A DNA stretch of 64,000 nt from Erythrobacter sp. AP23. GTDB lineage: Bacteria; Pseudomonadota; Alphaproteobacteria; Sphingomonadales; Sphingomonadaceae. Location of the stretch: positions 248,001-312,000 of the forward strand of contig NZ_LNBY01000015.1 of assembly GCF_001542855.1 (NCBI RefSeq). The letters are read 5' to 3'. The number at the start of each line of letters is the position of its first letter. Positions within the stretch are counted from its first letter, which is position 1. The position numbers were made by a program, and so were the translations under genes. Of the stretch, positions 1 through 8,227 are shown piece by piece. Under the pieces are notes generated by a model. The model was not told where the DNA came from. It ran no database searches and saw only the letters and a list, made by a program, of their open reading frames with translations.

Positions 1-714
1 GAGCAGGATCGAGAGGCCGAATTGCCGCAGCAGCGCGGTCATGACGTGCCGCTCGCGCACATGGCCGACTTCGTGCCCCAGTACCCCGGCAAGCTCCTCC
101 GGACTTTCCGCCTGCTGCACCAGCCCGTCGAACAACAGCACCTGCCCGCCCGGAAGCGCGACCGCATTGACCATGTCGATATTGGCGATGCCGGCGCGCA
201 CCCGTTCCTCGGCCGGATCGACCTTGGAGAGCAACTTGGCGAGCGCAGCATCGCCGGCGGGCGTGTTGCAGATGCGCCCGCCGAAATCGCCGACCATCGC
301 CTCGCCAATATTGCGTTCCCAGCCGGCCGGAATGCGCGGACCGAGCCAGTCGGGCGCGGTCAGGAACAGCGCCACCGCGGCAGCGCTCGCTACGCCGAAG
401 ATCGCCGCCGCCTTGCCCAGCCCGAGCCGGTCGATCCACGCGCCATAGTCGCTCTTCGCGGGGAGCTGCGCGGCAAGGCCCGGAGGTACGTCCTCGGGCA
501 GGATCAGCCGGAAGCCGGGCAGGCTTTCTCGCCGGTAGACGCGCTGGCCCGGCCGGGTCTCGCCGAAGCGCAGGTCGGCTGCCGCGAAGCTGTCGCGCGC
601 GGTCGGGCTTACCAGCGTGAAGCCGCCGCTGCCGTCCCACGCCAGTTCGCCCGAATGGCGCACCGCATTGGTGCCGTCGTACCATTCGGCGGCAATGGCG
701 AAGGCGTCTGCCAT
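1..714 (-). CDS. M48 family zinc metallopeptidase (3' end outside window)
   Basis: Predicted membrane-anchored zinc endopeptidase of the M48 (HtpX/Ste24-like) family. The 238 visible residues start at the ATG read from 714. They hold a soluble N-terminal part, one hydrophobic segment near residues 88-106 (AAAIFGVASAAAVALF), and the motif HEVGH at residues 214-218, followed by VRERH as usual in M48. The C-terminal part with the third zinc ligand lies beyond position 1, so the gene is incomplete only because of the window edge. It starts 4 nt after the DUF898 stop, which implies co-transcription. DUF898 and M48 genes often sit side by side, so they may act together in the envelope. The family call is solid; the substrate is unknown. 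Confidence 0.88.
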   Translation of the reverse strand, partial: MADAFAIAAEWYDGTNAVRHSGELAWDGSGGFTLVSPTARDSFAAADLRFGETRPGQRVYRRESLPGFRLILPEDVPPGLAAQLPAKSDYGAWIDRLGLGKAAAIFGVASAAAVALFLTAPDWLGPRIPAGWERNIGEAMVGDFGGRICNTPAGDAALAKLLSKVDPAEERVRAGIANIDMVNAVALPGGQVLLFDGLVQQAESPEELAGVLGHEVGHVRERHVMTALLRQFGLSILL

Positions 715-718
715 CCGT

Positions 719-1810
719 TCAGATCGCGCCCACGTCGAAGGCGTCGAGCAGGCCCTCGCCGTGCCTGGCGGTTTTCGTTTCCGATTGGGTCAGCTCGTCG
801 AGCAGGATTTCGCCCCTCGCCTCGAGATGCGTCATGAAGAATTTCCAGTGACGGTAGGAGAGGAAGATCAGCCCGATCCCCAATGTAAACACAACCAGCA
901 GCGCATCGACCACCAGCAGCTTGACCCAGTCGAGCGTGGTGGCCTCGAAGCTGAATTCGAGATCGCGCCAGCGCGTCGCGCCGACCACTTCGCGGTAGAA
1001 TTTGGCATAGAAAGCCACCGCGATCAGGCCGAGGCCGAGATAGAAGAACAGGATCAGGCCCAATATGCCCAGCACTCCGCCCACGGCCATGCCGTCTTCG
1101 CCGCCGATACCGTAGCCTGCCAGCATGCCCATGCCGGCCATGATCACCCCGCCCGCGAACAGCACGAAAGGCGCAAGATAGAACAGCAGGAAACGGCCGA
1201 AGACGCCGCCGGCTTCGGCATTCGCTTCGAACGCGAAGGGGCCGAAGCTCATTTTCGACCAGCGCTCGTTCCATAGGCTGGTCATCGACCAGGGAACGAG
1301 CAGGCCGAGCGGGATCCAGCCGACCAGTGTCTTCCACATGTAGGACAGGCCGAATCCGAAACCCTGGTCGTTGCTGCCGCCGCGAATGCCGCGCCAGCGG
1401 GTGCGCGACAGGCGGTAACGAAGCGCGCGGAAACGGGCTACGCCGAGCAGGTAGAAGATCGCGATCAGCGCGCCGAAGCTGAGCGCCACGCCCCATGCCT
1501 CGTAGCCCCGCGCGATCAGTGCCTGGGCGACGAAGCTCAATCCGAAATAGGGAATGCCGAACAGCACGAAGACCATCACGAAACCGAGAAACAGCTCCAT
1601 TCCCGTGCCCGCCCATTCGAGTTGTTCGTCGACGAAGCGGCTGCGCGACCACAGGTAGCGCCGCTCGCGGGTGGTCGCCCAGAAGCGGTAAATTCCCAGC
1701 GTAACGATCGTCAGCAGCAGGTTGGGAAACGCGATTCTGGCGAATTCGCGCCAATCGCCCTCGAAAACGAAGGCACTGTCCGCGCCCTGCCTATCGTGCA
1801 TACCGTGCAT
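719..1810 (-). CDS. DUF898 (YjgN-like) multi-pass inner-membrane protein
   Basis: A 363-residue integral membrane protein of the DUF898/YjgN family, whose molecular role is not established. The N-terminus carries a domain-like stretch (FEGDWREFARIAFPNLLLTI) followed by the conserved IYRFWATTRERRYLW motif. Several hydrophobic helices follow, and the soluble tail ends FDVGAI. The start at 1810 was preferred over an ATG at 1864 because AAAGGG lies about 10 nt upstream on the coding strand and the shorter form matches the family N-terminus. It precedes the M48 peptidase by 4 nt, so the two are probably one transcript. Confidence 0.85.
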   Translation of the reverse strand: MHGMHDRQGADSAFVFEGDWREFARIAFPNLLLTIVTLGIYRFWATTRERRYLWSRSRFVDEQLEWAGTGMELFLGFVMVFVLFGIPYFGLSFVAQALIARGYEAWGVALSFGALIAIFYLLGVARFRALRYRLSRTRWRGIRGGSNDQGFGFGLSYMWKTLVGWIPLGLLVPWSMTSLWNERWSKMSFGPFAFEANAEAGGVFGRFLLFYLAPFVLFAGGVIMAGMGMLAGYGIGGEDGMAVGGVLGILGLILFFYLGLGLIAVAFYAKFYREVVGATRWRDLEFSFEATTLDWVKLLVVDALLVVFTLGIGLIFLSYRHWKFFMTHLEARGEILLDELTQSETKTARHGEGLLDAFDVGAI

Positions 1811-1880
1811 GAAATAAAACCCTTTCGACCCGAGCGGCTGTTGCTCACGGATCGAAGGAGCCATGTCAATCGCCGCACCG

Positions 1881-2075
1881 CTATTCTTCGCGCAGAAAGA
1901 TTTCTTCTATGGCGAGGCCGAAGACATCCGCGATCCGAAAGGCGAGCGGTAGCGAAGGGTCGTAGCGCCCGGTCTCGATGGCGTTGACGCTCTGACGCGA
2001 GACCTCGAGGCGCGTGGCGAGGTCCTGCTGGCTCCAGTCGCGCTCGGCGCGCAGGACCTTGAGGCGGTTTTTCAC
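1881..2075 (-). CDS. XRE/Cro-type helix-turn-helix regulator (64 aa)
   Basis: Minimal DNA-binding protein made almost only of an HTH_3 domain: RLKVLRAERDWSQQDLATRL, then SRQSVNAIETGRYDPSLPLA and FRIADVFGLAIEEIF. Length and sequence fit the small YgzD-like regulators that end at the domain boundary. The chosen GTG at 2075-2073 overlaps the TGA of the upstream membrane gene (ATGTGA) and gives MKNRLKVLRAERDW, the usual family start; an in-frame ATG five codons earlier is possible. It is the last gene of a three-gene operon whose promoter contains a perfect palindrome at 2896-2913, so autoregulation is a reasonable inference. Confidence 0.9.
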   Translation of the reverse strand: MKNRLKVLRAERDWSQQDLATRLEVSRQSVNAIETGRYDPSLPLAFRIADVFGLAIEEIFLREE

Positions 2076-2677
2076 ATCGCCCCCCATGAACCGTATTTCA
2101 TCCGGTTCATGACAGCTCCCACGCCGATGCCGCCGAACCAGACCACCGCCCACCAATAGGCATCGAGGTGAACGACGATGTCGGCAGTTTCGAGGAAGCC
2201 CCAGACCGACGCGGCGCTCAGCGCAAGCGCGGTGGCGATCAGCGACTGGCGAATGGTGAGCATCCGCAGGAACTCGTCCCGCTCCTCGACGATCAGCCTG
2301 CCGATCGCCCAGAATACACCGATTATCGCGAGGCCCGGGAGCGTGGCGAGGACCACGCGCACCGCCTGCAAACCGACGCCGTTCTTGTCGGCAATGGTCA
2401 TTACCGCGAGCGCAAGGAGATAAAGCGAGGTAAACAGTGCCACGCGCTTGGTATAGCGGCGTTGCGCCTCGCGGTTGCCGGTGCAGCTGCCGCCACGATT
2501 GGCGACGCGCATGGTCTGGAAGAAAAGCGCCGCGGGCACTATCATCAGCAGTAGCGTGGTCGCATTGTTGATCGCGTCGCTCAGCGCCAGTCCCGCGACC
2601 GCACCGAATGCGGCAAAGGTCAGCCCAGCCCAGAAAGGGACCGTGCGGGTGAGTGCGGATTTGGCCTCCTCGGTCAT
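2072..2677 (-). CDS. Multi-pass membrane protein of the XRE operon, unknown function
   Basis: A 201-residue protein with about five hydrophobic segments: WAGLTFAAFGAVAGLAL, TTLLLMIVPAALFF, a segment around FTSLYLLALAVMTIA, then LPGLAIIGVFWAIG and a C-terminal pair. A charged stretch (IVEERDEFLRML) lies between helices. The ATG at 2677 overlaps the stop of the preceding small gene (ATGA), indicating translational coupling. Pairing of small integral membrane proteins with a 65-70-residue XRE regulator is a recurrent bacterial arrangement whose output is not known. I do not recognise a characterised family. Confidence 0.8.
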   Translation of the reverse strand: MTEEAKSALTRTVPFWAGLTFAAFGAVAGLALSDAINNATTLLLMIVPAALFFQTMRVANRGGSCTGNREAQRRYTKRVALFTSLYLLALAVMTIADKNGVGLQAVRVVLATLPGLAIIGVFWAIGRLIVEERDEFLRMLTIRQSLIATALALSAASVWGFLETADIVVHLDAYWWAVVWFGGIGVGAVMNRMKYGSWGAM

Positions 2678-2859
2678 GCCGAGCCTTTCTGCAAAAACGC
2701 GCAACAGCCGCTCCGCGGCATGATGCCCAGCCATGCGAGCACAGGCAGCACCAGAACGGAGAATTGCGCGACCTCCTGAGGGACGACATCGAGAACCGCG
2801 AGCACGGCGATGGCAAGCATCGCTCCCGCCCAAAAAAGCGCTTGTTTTCTAGCTGACAT
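2674..2859 (-). CDS. Small two-helix membrane protein heading the XRE operon (61 aa)
   Basis: Predicted 61-residue inner-membrane protein with two hydrophobic helices (ALFWAGAMLAIAVLAVLDVV and FSVLVLPVLAWLGIM). The ATG at 2859 has AGGA 8 nt upstream on the coding strand. A further in-frame ATG at 2898 lies inside the operator-like palindrome and is less likely. The stop overlaps the next start by ATGA. No function can be assigned; the position suggests it works with the following membrane protein under control of the XRE regulator. Confidence 0.65.
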   Translation of the reverse strand: MSARKQALFWAGAMLAIAVLAVLDVVPQEVAQFSVLVLPVLAWLGIMPRSGCCAFLQKGSA

Positions 2860-2895
2860 GGCAATGGTCCTTTCCCTGATGTAAAGGTTATTTGT

Positions 2896-2913
2896 CATAA
2901 ACGATCGTTTATG
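2896..2913. promoter_or_regulatory. 18-bp perfect palindrome, probable operator of the XRE operon
   Basis: CATAAACGATCGTTTATG is its own reverse complement over all 18 bases. On the minus strand it directly follows a consensus -35 hexamer (TTGACA, positions 2917-2912), so it fills the spacer where RNA polymerase would bind. No good -10 hexamer is visible. A perfect dyad in the promoter of an operon encoding a dimeric-type XRE regulator suggests an autorepression site. Confidence 0.6.
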
Positions 2914-3018
2914 TCAAGTTTGCTTTCCAAATAGACGCAAAGGCTTTCCATGTTCCGCAATTCGCTTGTCACCGCCCCGTCATCGGGCGCAGGCATGTCG
3001 GCGTTAGAGGAGACAACT

Positions 3019-4677
3019 ATGATCGCCACCGAACCGCCCGCCGCCCGCATGCCCGCGCTCGATCGCCGGACGTTGCTCAAGGGAGGGCTTCTGGGATTGG
3101 GCGCCGCCGGGGTGCCGGTCGCAGCGCAAGGCCGGGCGATCGGATTCACGCATGGTGTCGCCAGTGGCGAGCCTGGGCCGGCGCGGGTGCTGCTTTGGAC
3201 ACGCTTCGTCGGAGCGCAGGATAGGCCGCTCGAGTTCGAGGTCAGCGAATCGCTCGACTTCGCCCGCCAGCTAGCGGGCGGCACGGTTTCGGCCAGCGCC
3301 GAGAACGACTGGTGTGTTAAAGCCTTCGCCGAGGGGCTCGAGCCGGGGCGGTGGTACTATTACCGCTTCACCGCGCCCGACGGTTCGCATTCGGACATCG
3401 GCCGCACGAAAACGCTGCCGGTCGGCGCGACCGAGAAATTCCGCATGGCGACATTCTCCTGCTCCAACATCGGCTTCGGCTGGTTCAACGCCTATGCCCA
3501 CGCCGCCGCCGATGGCGATTTCGACTGCGTGTTGCACCTTGGCGATTACTTCTACGAATATGGCCCCGGCACCTATCCCTCCAGTGAACAGGCCCAACCG
3601 GGGCGTATCCTGTTCCCCGCGAGCGAGACCGTCAGCCTGGCCGATTACCGGCTGCGTTTCGCGACCTATCGCGCGGATGCCGATCTGCGCCGGCTGCATC
3701 AATTGTACCCGATGATCTCGGGCTGGGACGATCACGAAAGCACCAATGATTCGTGGGAAGGCGGCGCGCAGAACCACCAGCCGGATAGCGAAGGCGAGTG
3801 GTCCGTGCGCAAGGCCGCCGCGATCAAGGCCTATCGCGAATGGATGCCCGTGTCGGACGAGCCCTGGGCCGCCTACGAAGTCGGCGATCTCGCCACGCTC
3901 TTCCGGCTCGAAACGCGGCTGACCGCACGCGCCGAACAGTTTTCCTTTGGCGATATCCTGTCCGGCAAGACTTCGGCCGAGGATGCCATGGCCGCCTTGA
4001 TCGCTTTCCGCGAAGGCGATTATCGCGATACCGGCCGCGAGTTGCTCGGCATGCGGCAGCAGGCGTGGCTGTCGGGCGGCCTGAAACGGTCGGCCGGTGC
4101 GGGCAAGCCGTGGCAGGTGCTGGTCCAACAGGTGCTGATGGGCAATCTGGCCACCGCGCCGAGCCTTGCCGAGGGGCTGCCGGGCGACCTGCCCGACTAC
4201 ATCCGCCAGCGGATCCTCGCCGGGGCGATGGCGAGCCGCGCCGAACTGCCGCTCAACATGGATGCCTGGGACGGCTATCCCGCTGCGCGCGACCGCGTGT
4301 TCAAGGCCGCGCTCGAGGCGAATGCCAACCTCGTCAGCCTGGCGGGCGACACGCACAATGCCTGGGCCTTCGATCTCGACCACGCGGGCGAGAGGGTTGG
4401 CGTCGAATTCGGCGTCCAGAGCGTTACATCGCCCGGCCTGGAGAGCTATGCTTCGCACATCGCCAGCGACCGGCTCGAGCGCGAGACCGTGGCCCACAAC
4501 CGCCAGCTCAAATGGATGGACGGCTCGCGCCGTGGCTACATGGCGGTCGAACTGACCCCGGGCAGCGCCTCGTGCGAATTCCGCTTCCTGTCGAGCGTCC
4601 GTGAAAAGGGCGCAAGTGTGAGCGCAACCAAGCGTGTCACCACGCTCGCCGGGAACCGCATGCTCGACGTGGGTTGA
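3019..4677 (+). CDS. phoD: PhoD-type alkaline phosphatase, Tat-exported
   Basis: Secreted metallophosphoesterase of the PhoD family, 552 residues, expected to release phosphate from organic phosphodiesters or monoesters outside the cytoplasm. The N-terminus is a twin-arginine signal (RRTLLKGGLLGLGAAG, Arg16-Arg17) ending near VAAQG. A PhoD N-terminal domain (FTHGVASGEPGPARVLLWTR) precedes the catalytic domain, with metal-ligand motifs HLGDYFYEYG, GWDDHE and GDTHNAW. The ATG at 3019 follows a GAGGAGA ribosome site; an upstream in-frame ATG at 2950 would bury the Tat motif further in. The gene stands alone; I see no Pho-box-like repeat in the short upstream gap. Confidence 0.92.
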   Translation: MIATEPPAARMPALDRRTLLKGGLLGLGAAGVPVAAQGRAIGFTHGVASGEPGPARVLLWTRFVGAQDRPLEFEVSESLDFARQLAGGTVSASAENDWCVKAFAEGLEPGRWYYYRFTAPDGSHSDIGRTKTLPVGATEKFRMATFSCSNIGFGWFNAYAHAAADGDFDCVLHLGDYFYEYGPGTYPSSEQAQPGRILFPASETVSLADYRLRFATYRADADLRRLHQLYPMISGWDDHESTNDSWEGGAQNHQPDSEGEWSVRKAAAIKAYREWMPVSDEPWAAYEVGDLATLFRLETRLTARAEQFSFGDILSGKTSAEDAMAALIAFREGDYRDTGRELLGMRQQAWLSGGLKRSAGAGKPWQVLVQQVLMGNLATAPSLAEGLPGDLPDYIRQRILAGAMASRAELPLNMDAWDGYPAARDRVFKAALEANANLVSLAGDTHNAWAFDLDHAGERVGVEFGVQSVTSPGLESYASHIASDRLERETVAHNRQLKWMDGSRRGYMAVELTPGSASCEFRFLSSVREKGASVSATKRVTTLAGNRMLDVG

Positions 4678-4718
4678 GAAATTAACCGACCGGCGCTACT
4701 TCGCAGGTCATGACGCAA

Positions 4719-4781
4719 ATGCGGATTACGACCACGACTACCACCACCCCGGGCATCCGGGGGCGGTCGGTCGCGGCTTAG
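4719..4781 (+). CDS. Threonine-rich leader peptide of thrS (20 aa)
   Basis: Short frame encoding [20 protein letters not shown], then TAG. The seven consecutive Thr codons are ACG ACC ACG ACT ACC ACC ACC (4728-4748). It lies 127 nt upstream of thrS, in the only intergenic region in front of that gene. AGG at 4705-4707 could be the ribosome site; an in-frame ATG at 4710 would add Met-Thr-Gln and an eighth Thr. Amino-acid runs of this kind are the hallmark of ribosome-mediated attenuation leaders (ThrL of the enterobacterial thr operon is the classic case). The match between the repeated residue and the downstream synthetase argues strongly against chance. Confidence 0.8.
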   Translation: MRITTTTTTTPGIRGRSVAA

Positions 4782-4813
4782 TCGCATCCGCCGCCACCCG
4801 GTTTCGGGTGGCG
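4747..4813 (+). promoter_or_regulatory. Putative attenuator hairpins between leader peptide and thrS
   Basis: Two local hairpins can be drawn. The first overlaps the end of the Thr run: CCCCGG (4747-4752), loop GCAT, CCGGGG (4757-4762). The second follows the leader stop: a 9-bp stem CGCCACCCG/CGGGTGGCG at 4792-4800 and 4805-4813 with loop GTTT. The 3' arm GGGTGG could instead pair with CCACCC at 4744-4749, inside the Thr codons, and GGCGG (4762-4766) could pair with CCGCC (4788-4792), so exclusive folds are possible. No T-run follows the second hairpin. A third hairpin, CGCGCCC/GGGCGCG, lies at 4862-4884. Whether the output is transcription termination or masking of thrS translation cannot be decided from the sequence. 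Confidence 0.5.
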
Positions 4814-4908
4814 CGGCGTCCCCTCGAAATCGAAATTACCTCGAACGCCGCTTCAAGCATGCGCGCCCTTGTGCCATGGGCGCGTCAAGCAAACGGACGA
4901 CGAGTGAC

Positions 4909-6918
4909 ATGACGGAACTGCTTAAGATCAGCCTGCCCGATGGATCGGTGCGCGAAATGGAAGAGGGCTCGACGCCCGCCGATGTGGCCGCGGCGATCGG
5001 CCCGGGCCTCGCCAAGGCCGCGATCGCTGCGCGAGTCGACGGCGAGCTGCGCGACATCAATCGGCCTTTCGAAGGCGATGCCGAACTGGCGCTGGTCACG
5101 AACCGCGACGAAGAGGACGCGCTCGAACTGGCGCGGCACGACTATGCGCATGTGCTGGCCGAGGCGGTGCAGGCGCTGTGGCCCGGTACGCAAATTACCT
5201 TCGGCCCGGCGACCGACGATGGCTTCTACTACGATGTGAAGGCGCCCGACACGCGCGAGCCGTTCAGCATGGACGATCTACCCGCGATCGAGGAGAAGAT
5301 GCGTGAGATCATCAAGGCCGACAAGCCGCTCAGGCGCGAAGTCTGGAGCCGCCAGCAGTTGATCGACAAGTGGGAAGCCGAAGGCGAGACCTTCAAGGCC
5401 GAGTGGGCCAAGGAATTGCCCGAGGACGAGGAGCTGACGGTCTACTGGTCGGGCGAGGATTGGCTCGACATGTGCCGCGGCCCGCACCTTGCCTCAACCG
5501 GCAAGCTCGATCCGCAGGCGTTCAAGCTGATGCGTGTCGCCGGGGCCTATTGGCGCGGCGACCAGCGCAATGCGCAGCTTACGCGTATTTACGGCACCGG
5601 CTGGCTCAACAAGAAGCAACTCAATGCCCACCTGCACCGGCTGGAAGAGGCCGCCAAGCGCGACCACCGCAAGTTGGGCCGCGAGATGGACCTGTTCCAC
5701 CTGCAGGAAGAGGCACACGGCAGCGTCTTCTGGCATCCCAAGGGCTACCGCATCTGGCGCGAGCTTGAGGCCTATATGCGCCGCAAGATGGACGGCGGCG
5801 GCTATCGCGAGATTAAGACGCCGCAGCTGATGGACGTGCGCCAATGGACCCAGTCGGGCCACTGGGGCAAATATGCCGAGAACATGTTCGCGGTGCCCGA
5901 CATCGTCCCCGATGTGGAATCGGAGGACGAGGCCGCCTCGCCCAAGATCGCCGACGATGCCGACTGGATGGCGATCAAGCCGATGAACTGCCCGGCACAT
6001 GTGCTGGTCTTCAAGCAGGGCATCACCTCCTATCGCGACCTGCCGATCCGGCTGGGCGAGATGGGCTGCTGCCACCGCAACGAACCGCATGGCGCGCTCC
6101 ACGGGCTGATGCGCGTGCGCCAGTTCACGCAGGACGATGCGCATATCTTCTGCACCGAGGCGCAGGTGGTCGAGGAAGTGCGCGCGTTCTGCAAGCTGGC
6201 GGATGAAGTTTATTCGGATTTCGCCTTCAAATACGAGATAAAGCTGGCGCTGCGTCCCGAGAAGCGCCTCGGCTCGGACGAGGACTGGGACCGGGCCGAG
6301 CAGGAACTGCGCGATGCGGTCCGCGAAGCCGGGATGGACAATGACGAATATGGCTGGGAGGAGCTGCCCGGCGAAGGCGCCTTCTACGCGCCCAAGCTCG
6401 AATGGCACCTCACCGATGCGATCGGCCGCACCTGGCAGGTCGGCACGATCCAGGGTGACCGCGTGCTGCCCGAACGGCTCGATGCGAGCTATGTCGGTGA
6501 GGATGGCGAGAAGCATCGCCCCGTCATGCTCCATCGCGCGATCTTCGGCTCCTACGAGCGCTTCATCGGCATATTGATCGAGCATTTCGCCGGGCGCTTG
6601 CCCGTCTGGCTCGCACCGACGCAAGCGGTCGTCGCGACCATCGTTTCCGATGCGGACGACTATGCGAAGGGCGCCGTCGCCAGGCTGGAAGCCGCGGGCA
6701 TTCGGGTCGAAAGCGATCTTCGCAACGAGAAGATCAACTACAAGGTCCGCGAACACAGCCTCGCCAAGGTCCCTCACCTGCTGGTGGTCGGCAAGCGCGA
6801 GGCCGAGGAGGGCACTGTCGCGGTCCGCACGCTGGGTGAAAAGGAGCAGAAGGTGATGAGCCTCGACGAGGCGATCGCAATGCTGAGGGATACCGGCACG
6901 CCGCCCGATCTCAAGTAA
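4909..6918 (+). CDS. thrS: Threonine--tRNA ligase
   Basis: Class II aminoacyl-tRNA synthetase that charges tRNA-Thr, 669 residues (E. coli ThrRS has 642). In order: TGS domain ([14 protein letters not shown]), editing domain with the HxxxH motif ([10 protein letters not shown]), catalytic core with [10 protein letters not shown], motif 2 [20 protein letters not shown], and motif 3 around [19 protein letters not shown]. The C-terminal anticodon domain begins near [17 protein letters not shown]. The zinc ligands Cys (MNCPAH), His (DDAHIFC) and His (MLHRAIFG) are all present. The ATG at 4909 places the TGS strand at the usual distance; an ATG 11 codons earlier falls in a hairpin loop and is less likely. 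A Thr-run leader peptide upstream suggests attenuation control. Confidence 0.97.
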   Translation: MTELLKISLPDGSVREMEEGSTPADVAAAIGPGLAKAAIAARVDGELRDINRPFEGDAELALVTNRDEEDALELARHDYAHVLAEAVQALWPGTQITFGPATDDGFYYDVKAPDTREPFSMDDLPAIEEKMREIIKADKPLRREVWSRQQLIDKWEAEGETFKAEWAKELPEDEELTVYWSGEDWLDMCRGPHLASTGKLDPQAFKLMRVAGAYWRGDQRNAQLTRIYGTGWLNKKQLNAHLHRLEEAAKRDHRKLGREMDLFHLQEEAHGSVFWHPKGYRIWRELEAYMRRKMDGGGYREIKTPQLMDVRQWTQSGHWGKYAENMFAVPDIVPDVESEDEAASPKIADDADWMAIKPMNCPAHVLVFKQGITSYRDLPIRLGEMGCCHRNEPHGALHGLMRVRQFTQDDAHIFCTEAQVVEEVRAFCKLADEVYSDFAFKYEIKLALRPEKRLGSDEDWDRAEQELRDAVREAGMDNDEYGWEELPGEGAFYAPKLEWHLTDAIGRTWQVGTIQGDRVLPERLDASYVGEDGEKHRPVMLHRAIFGSYERFIGILIEHFAGRLPVWLAPTQAVVATIVSDADDYAKGAVARLEAAGIRVESDLRNEKINYKVREHSLAKVPHLLVVGKREAEEGTVAVRTLGEKEQKVMSLDEAIAMLRDTGTPPDLK

Positions 6919-6953
6919 CGCGCCGAGCCCCCGCCCTTAGTCTGCCTGACAAG

Positions 6954-7003
6954 CCGACCGCCCAGGACAGATTGCCCGCAGGGCCGGCGGGGGCCGCGGT
7001 CGG
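6954..7003 (+). terminator. Possible structured 3' end of thrS
   Basis: CCGACCGC at 6954-6961 is the inverted complement of GCGGTCGG at 6996-7003, with a GC-rich interior that can fold further. It lies about 35 nt after the thrS stop. There is no T-run, so it could be a Rho-dependent or atypical terminator. Weak call. Confidence 0.3.
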
Positions 7004-7048
7004 ACTGCAGCGAGTTTGCCTGAGATTCCCGCTTGCGCGAGAAGGCGC

Positions 7049-7177
7049 CTAGAAGGGCAGCACCGGTCCGGCGAGGACGAGTGCGAGGGCGCAGCAGGTA
7101 ACGATCAGCGCGCGCGCGACATTGGCAGCCGAGAGATCGGCGCTTTCGGAGCGGGCGAGAGCGATGGTTTTGCCCAT
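7049..7177 (-). CDS. Possible small membrane protein (42 aa)
   Basis: A short frame starting MGKTIALARSESADLSAANV and ending in one hydrophobic helix (ALIVTCCALALVLAGPVLPF). It sits between agmatine deiminase and thrS on the minus strand. The hydrophobic tail and the gene-sized gap make it plausible, but there is no strong ribosome site and no recognisable family, so it may be spurious. Confidence 0.35.
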   Translation of the reverse strand: MGKTIALARSESADLSAANVARALIVTCCALALVLAGPVLPF

Positions 7178-7211
7178 GCGCCCATTGTCCACTGCAATCC
7201 CTAATGAAGCG

Positions 7212-8204
7212 TTAAGGGCGCCAGCCGGCAGAAGGCATTTGCTGGCTGGCGCAATGGAATCCGCCGCCGCCCGCCAGCACCGCATCGCCCGGCAGACCGA
7301 TTGTCGCGCGGCCGGGGAAGAGCTCGGCGATCGCTGCGACACCCTCGTCGTCATGCGGGCTGCCGAAGGTCGGCACCACCACGAGGTGGCTGGTGATCGC
7401 GAAATTGGCGTAGCTGGCCGGCTCGACATGGTCGCCGCTGGTGACGAGTCCGGGTGAGGGTATCTCCTTCACCGTGACCCCCGCATCCTCGGCGCGCCGC
7501 TTGGCATCCGCGTAGATCGCCGCATTGGGATCGCCGCTACCCGTCGCGCGCGGCAGGCACAACGTGTTCGCGGCAACGAAGCGGGCGAGATTGTCGACAT
7601 GGCCGTCGGTGTGATCGTTGATCAGCCCCTCGCCGAGCCATAGCACGCGGGTGAAGCCGAGGTTGCGCTTCAGCCGCTCCTCGATTTTCTCGCGCGACAG
7701 CTGCGGGTTGCGGTTGGGATTGAGCAGGCATTGCTCGGTGGTAACGACGAGACCGGTGCCGTCGCCGTCGATCGCCCCGCCTTCGAGGATCCAGTCTGCC
7801 ACCTCGAGCGGCAGGCCGGCATCCTGGGCCAGTTCGGCGCCCACCGTCTGGTCCCCTTCCATCAGATATTTACCGCCCCAGCCATTGAAACCAAAGCGCC
7901 GTGCCGCGCGGTTGCCCTCGCCGTCGCATAGGACGAGCGGGCCCGTGTCGCGCAGCCAGACATCGCCATAGACGCGCCGCTCCAGCCTCACGCCGCCTGT
8001 CACCAATTGCCGTGCGCGCGCCTCGTTGGCGGCGTCGCGTACCAGCAGCCGGACCTCCTGCCCGCTTTCGGCAACTGCGTTGGCGAAATCCGCGATCTGC
8101 TCCTGCGCGCGCGGGAGCATTTCGGGCCATTCTTTCGAATCGTGCGGGAAGCCGATCCACAGCCAGTCCTGCGGCGCCCATTCGGGCGGCATCACGAAAG
8201 GCAT
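7212..8204 (-). CDS. aguA: Agmatine deiminase / peptidyl-arginine deiminase family protein
   Basis: Predicted cytoplasmic guanidino-group hydrolase of the porphyromonas-type PAD family, 330 residues, probably converting agmatine to N-carbamoylputrescine and ammonia in polyamine synthesis. Visible family motifs are MPPEWAPQDWLWIGFPH at the N-terminus, VWLRDTGPLVL, LEGGAIDGDG, the catalytic DGHVDN, and the nucleophile region GGGGFHCASQQMP near the C-terminus. The ATG at 8204 is preceded by GGAGAG. It follows the M28 peptidase gene by 23 nt on the same strand. No N-carbamoylputrescine amidase gene is next to it, so the pathway must be completed elsewhere; exact substrate is inferred. Confidence 0.85.
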   Translation of the reverse strand: MPFVMPPEWAPQDWLWIGFPHDSKEWPEMLPRAQEQIADFANAVAESGQEVRLLVRDAANEARARQLVTGGVRLERRVYGDVWLRDTGPLVLCDGEGNRAARRFGFNGWGGKYLMEGDQTVGAELAQDAGLPLEVADWILEGGAIDGDGTGLVVTTEQCLLNPNRNPQLSREKIEERLKRNLGFTRVLWLGEGLINDHTDGHVDNLARFVAANTLCLPRATGSGDPNAAIYADAKRRAEDAGVTVKEIPSPGLVTSGDHVEPASYANFAITSHLVVVPTFGSPHDDEGVAAIAELFPGRATIGLPGDAVLAGGGGFHCASQQMPSAGWRP

Positions 8205-8227
8205 GGATCGGCTCTCCGTTTCGTGCG

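Noticed and set aside
4876..4908. Upstream ATG at 4876 as the thrS start
   Set aside because: It lies in the loop of a hairpin, gives a non-conserved extension, and the TGS domain starts properly from 4909.
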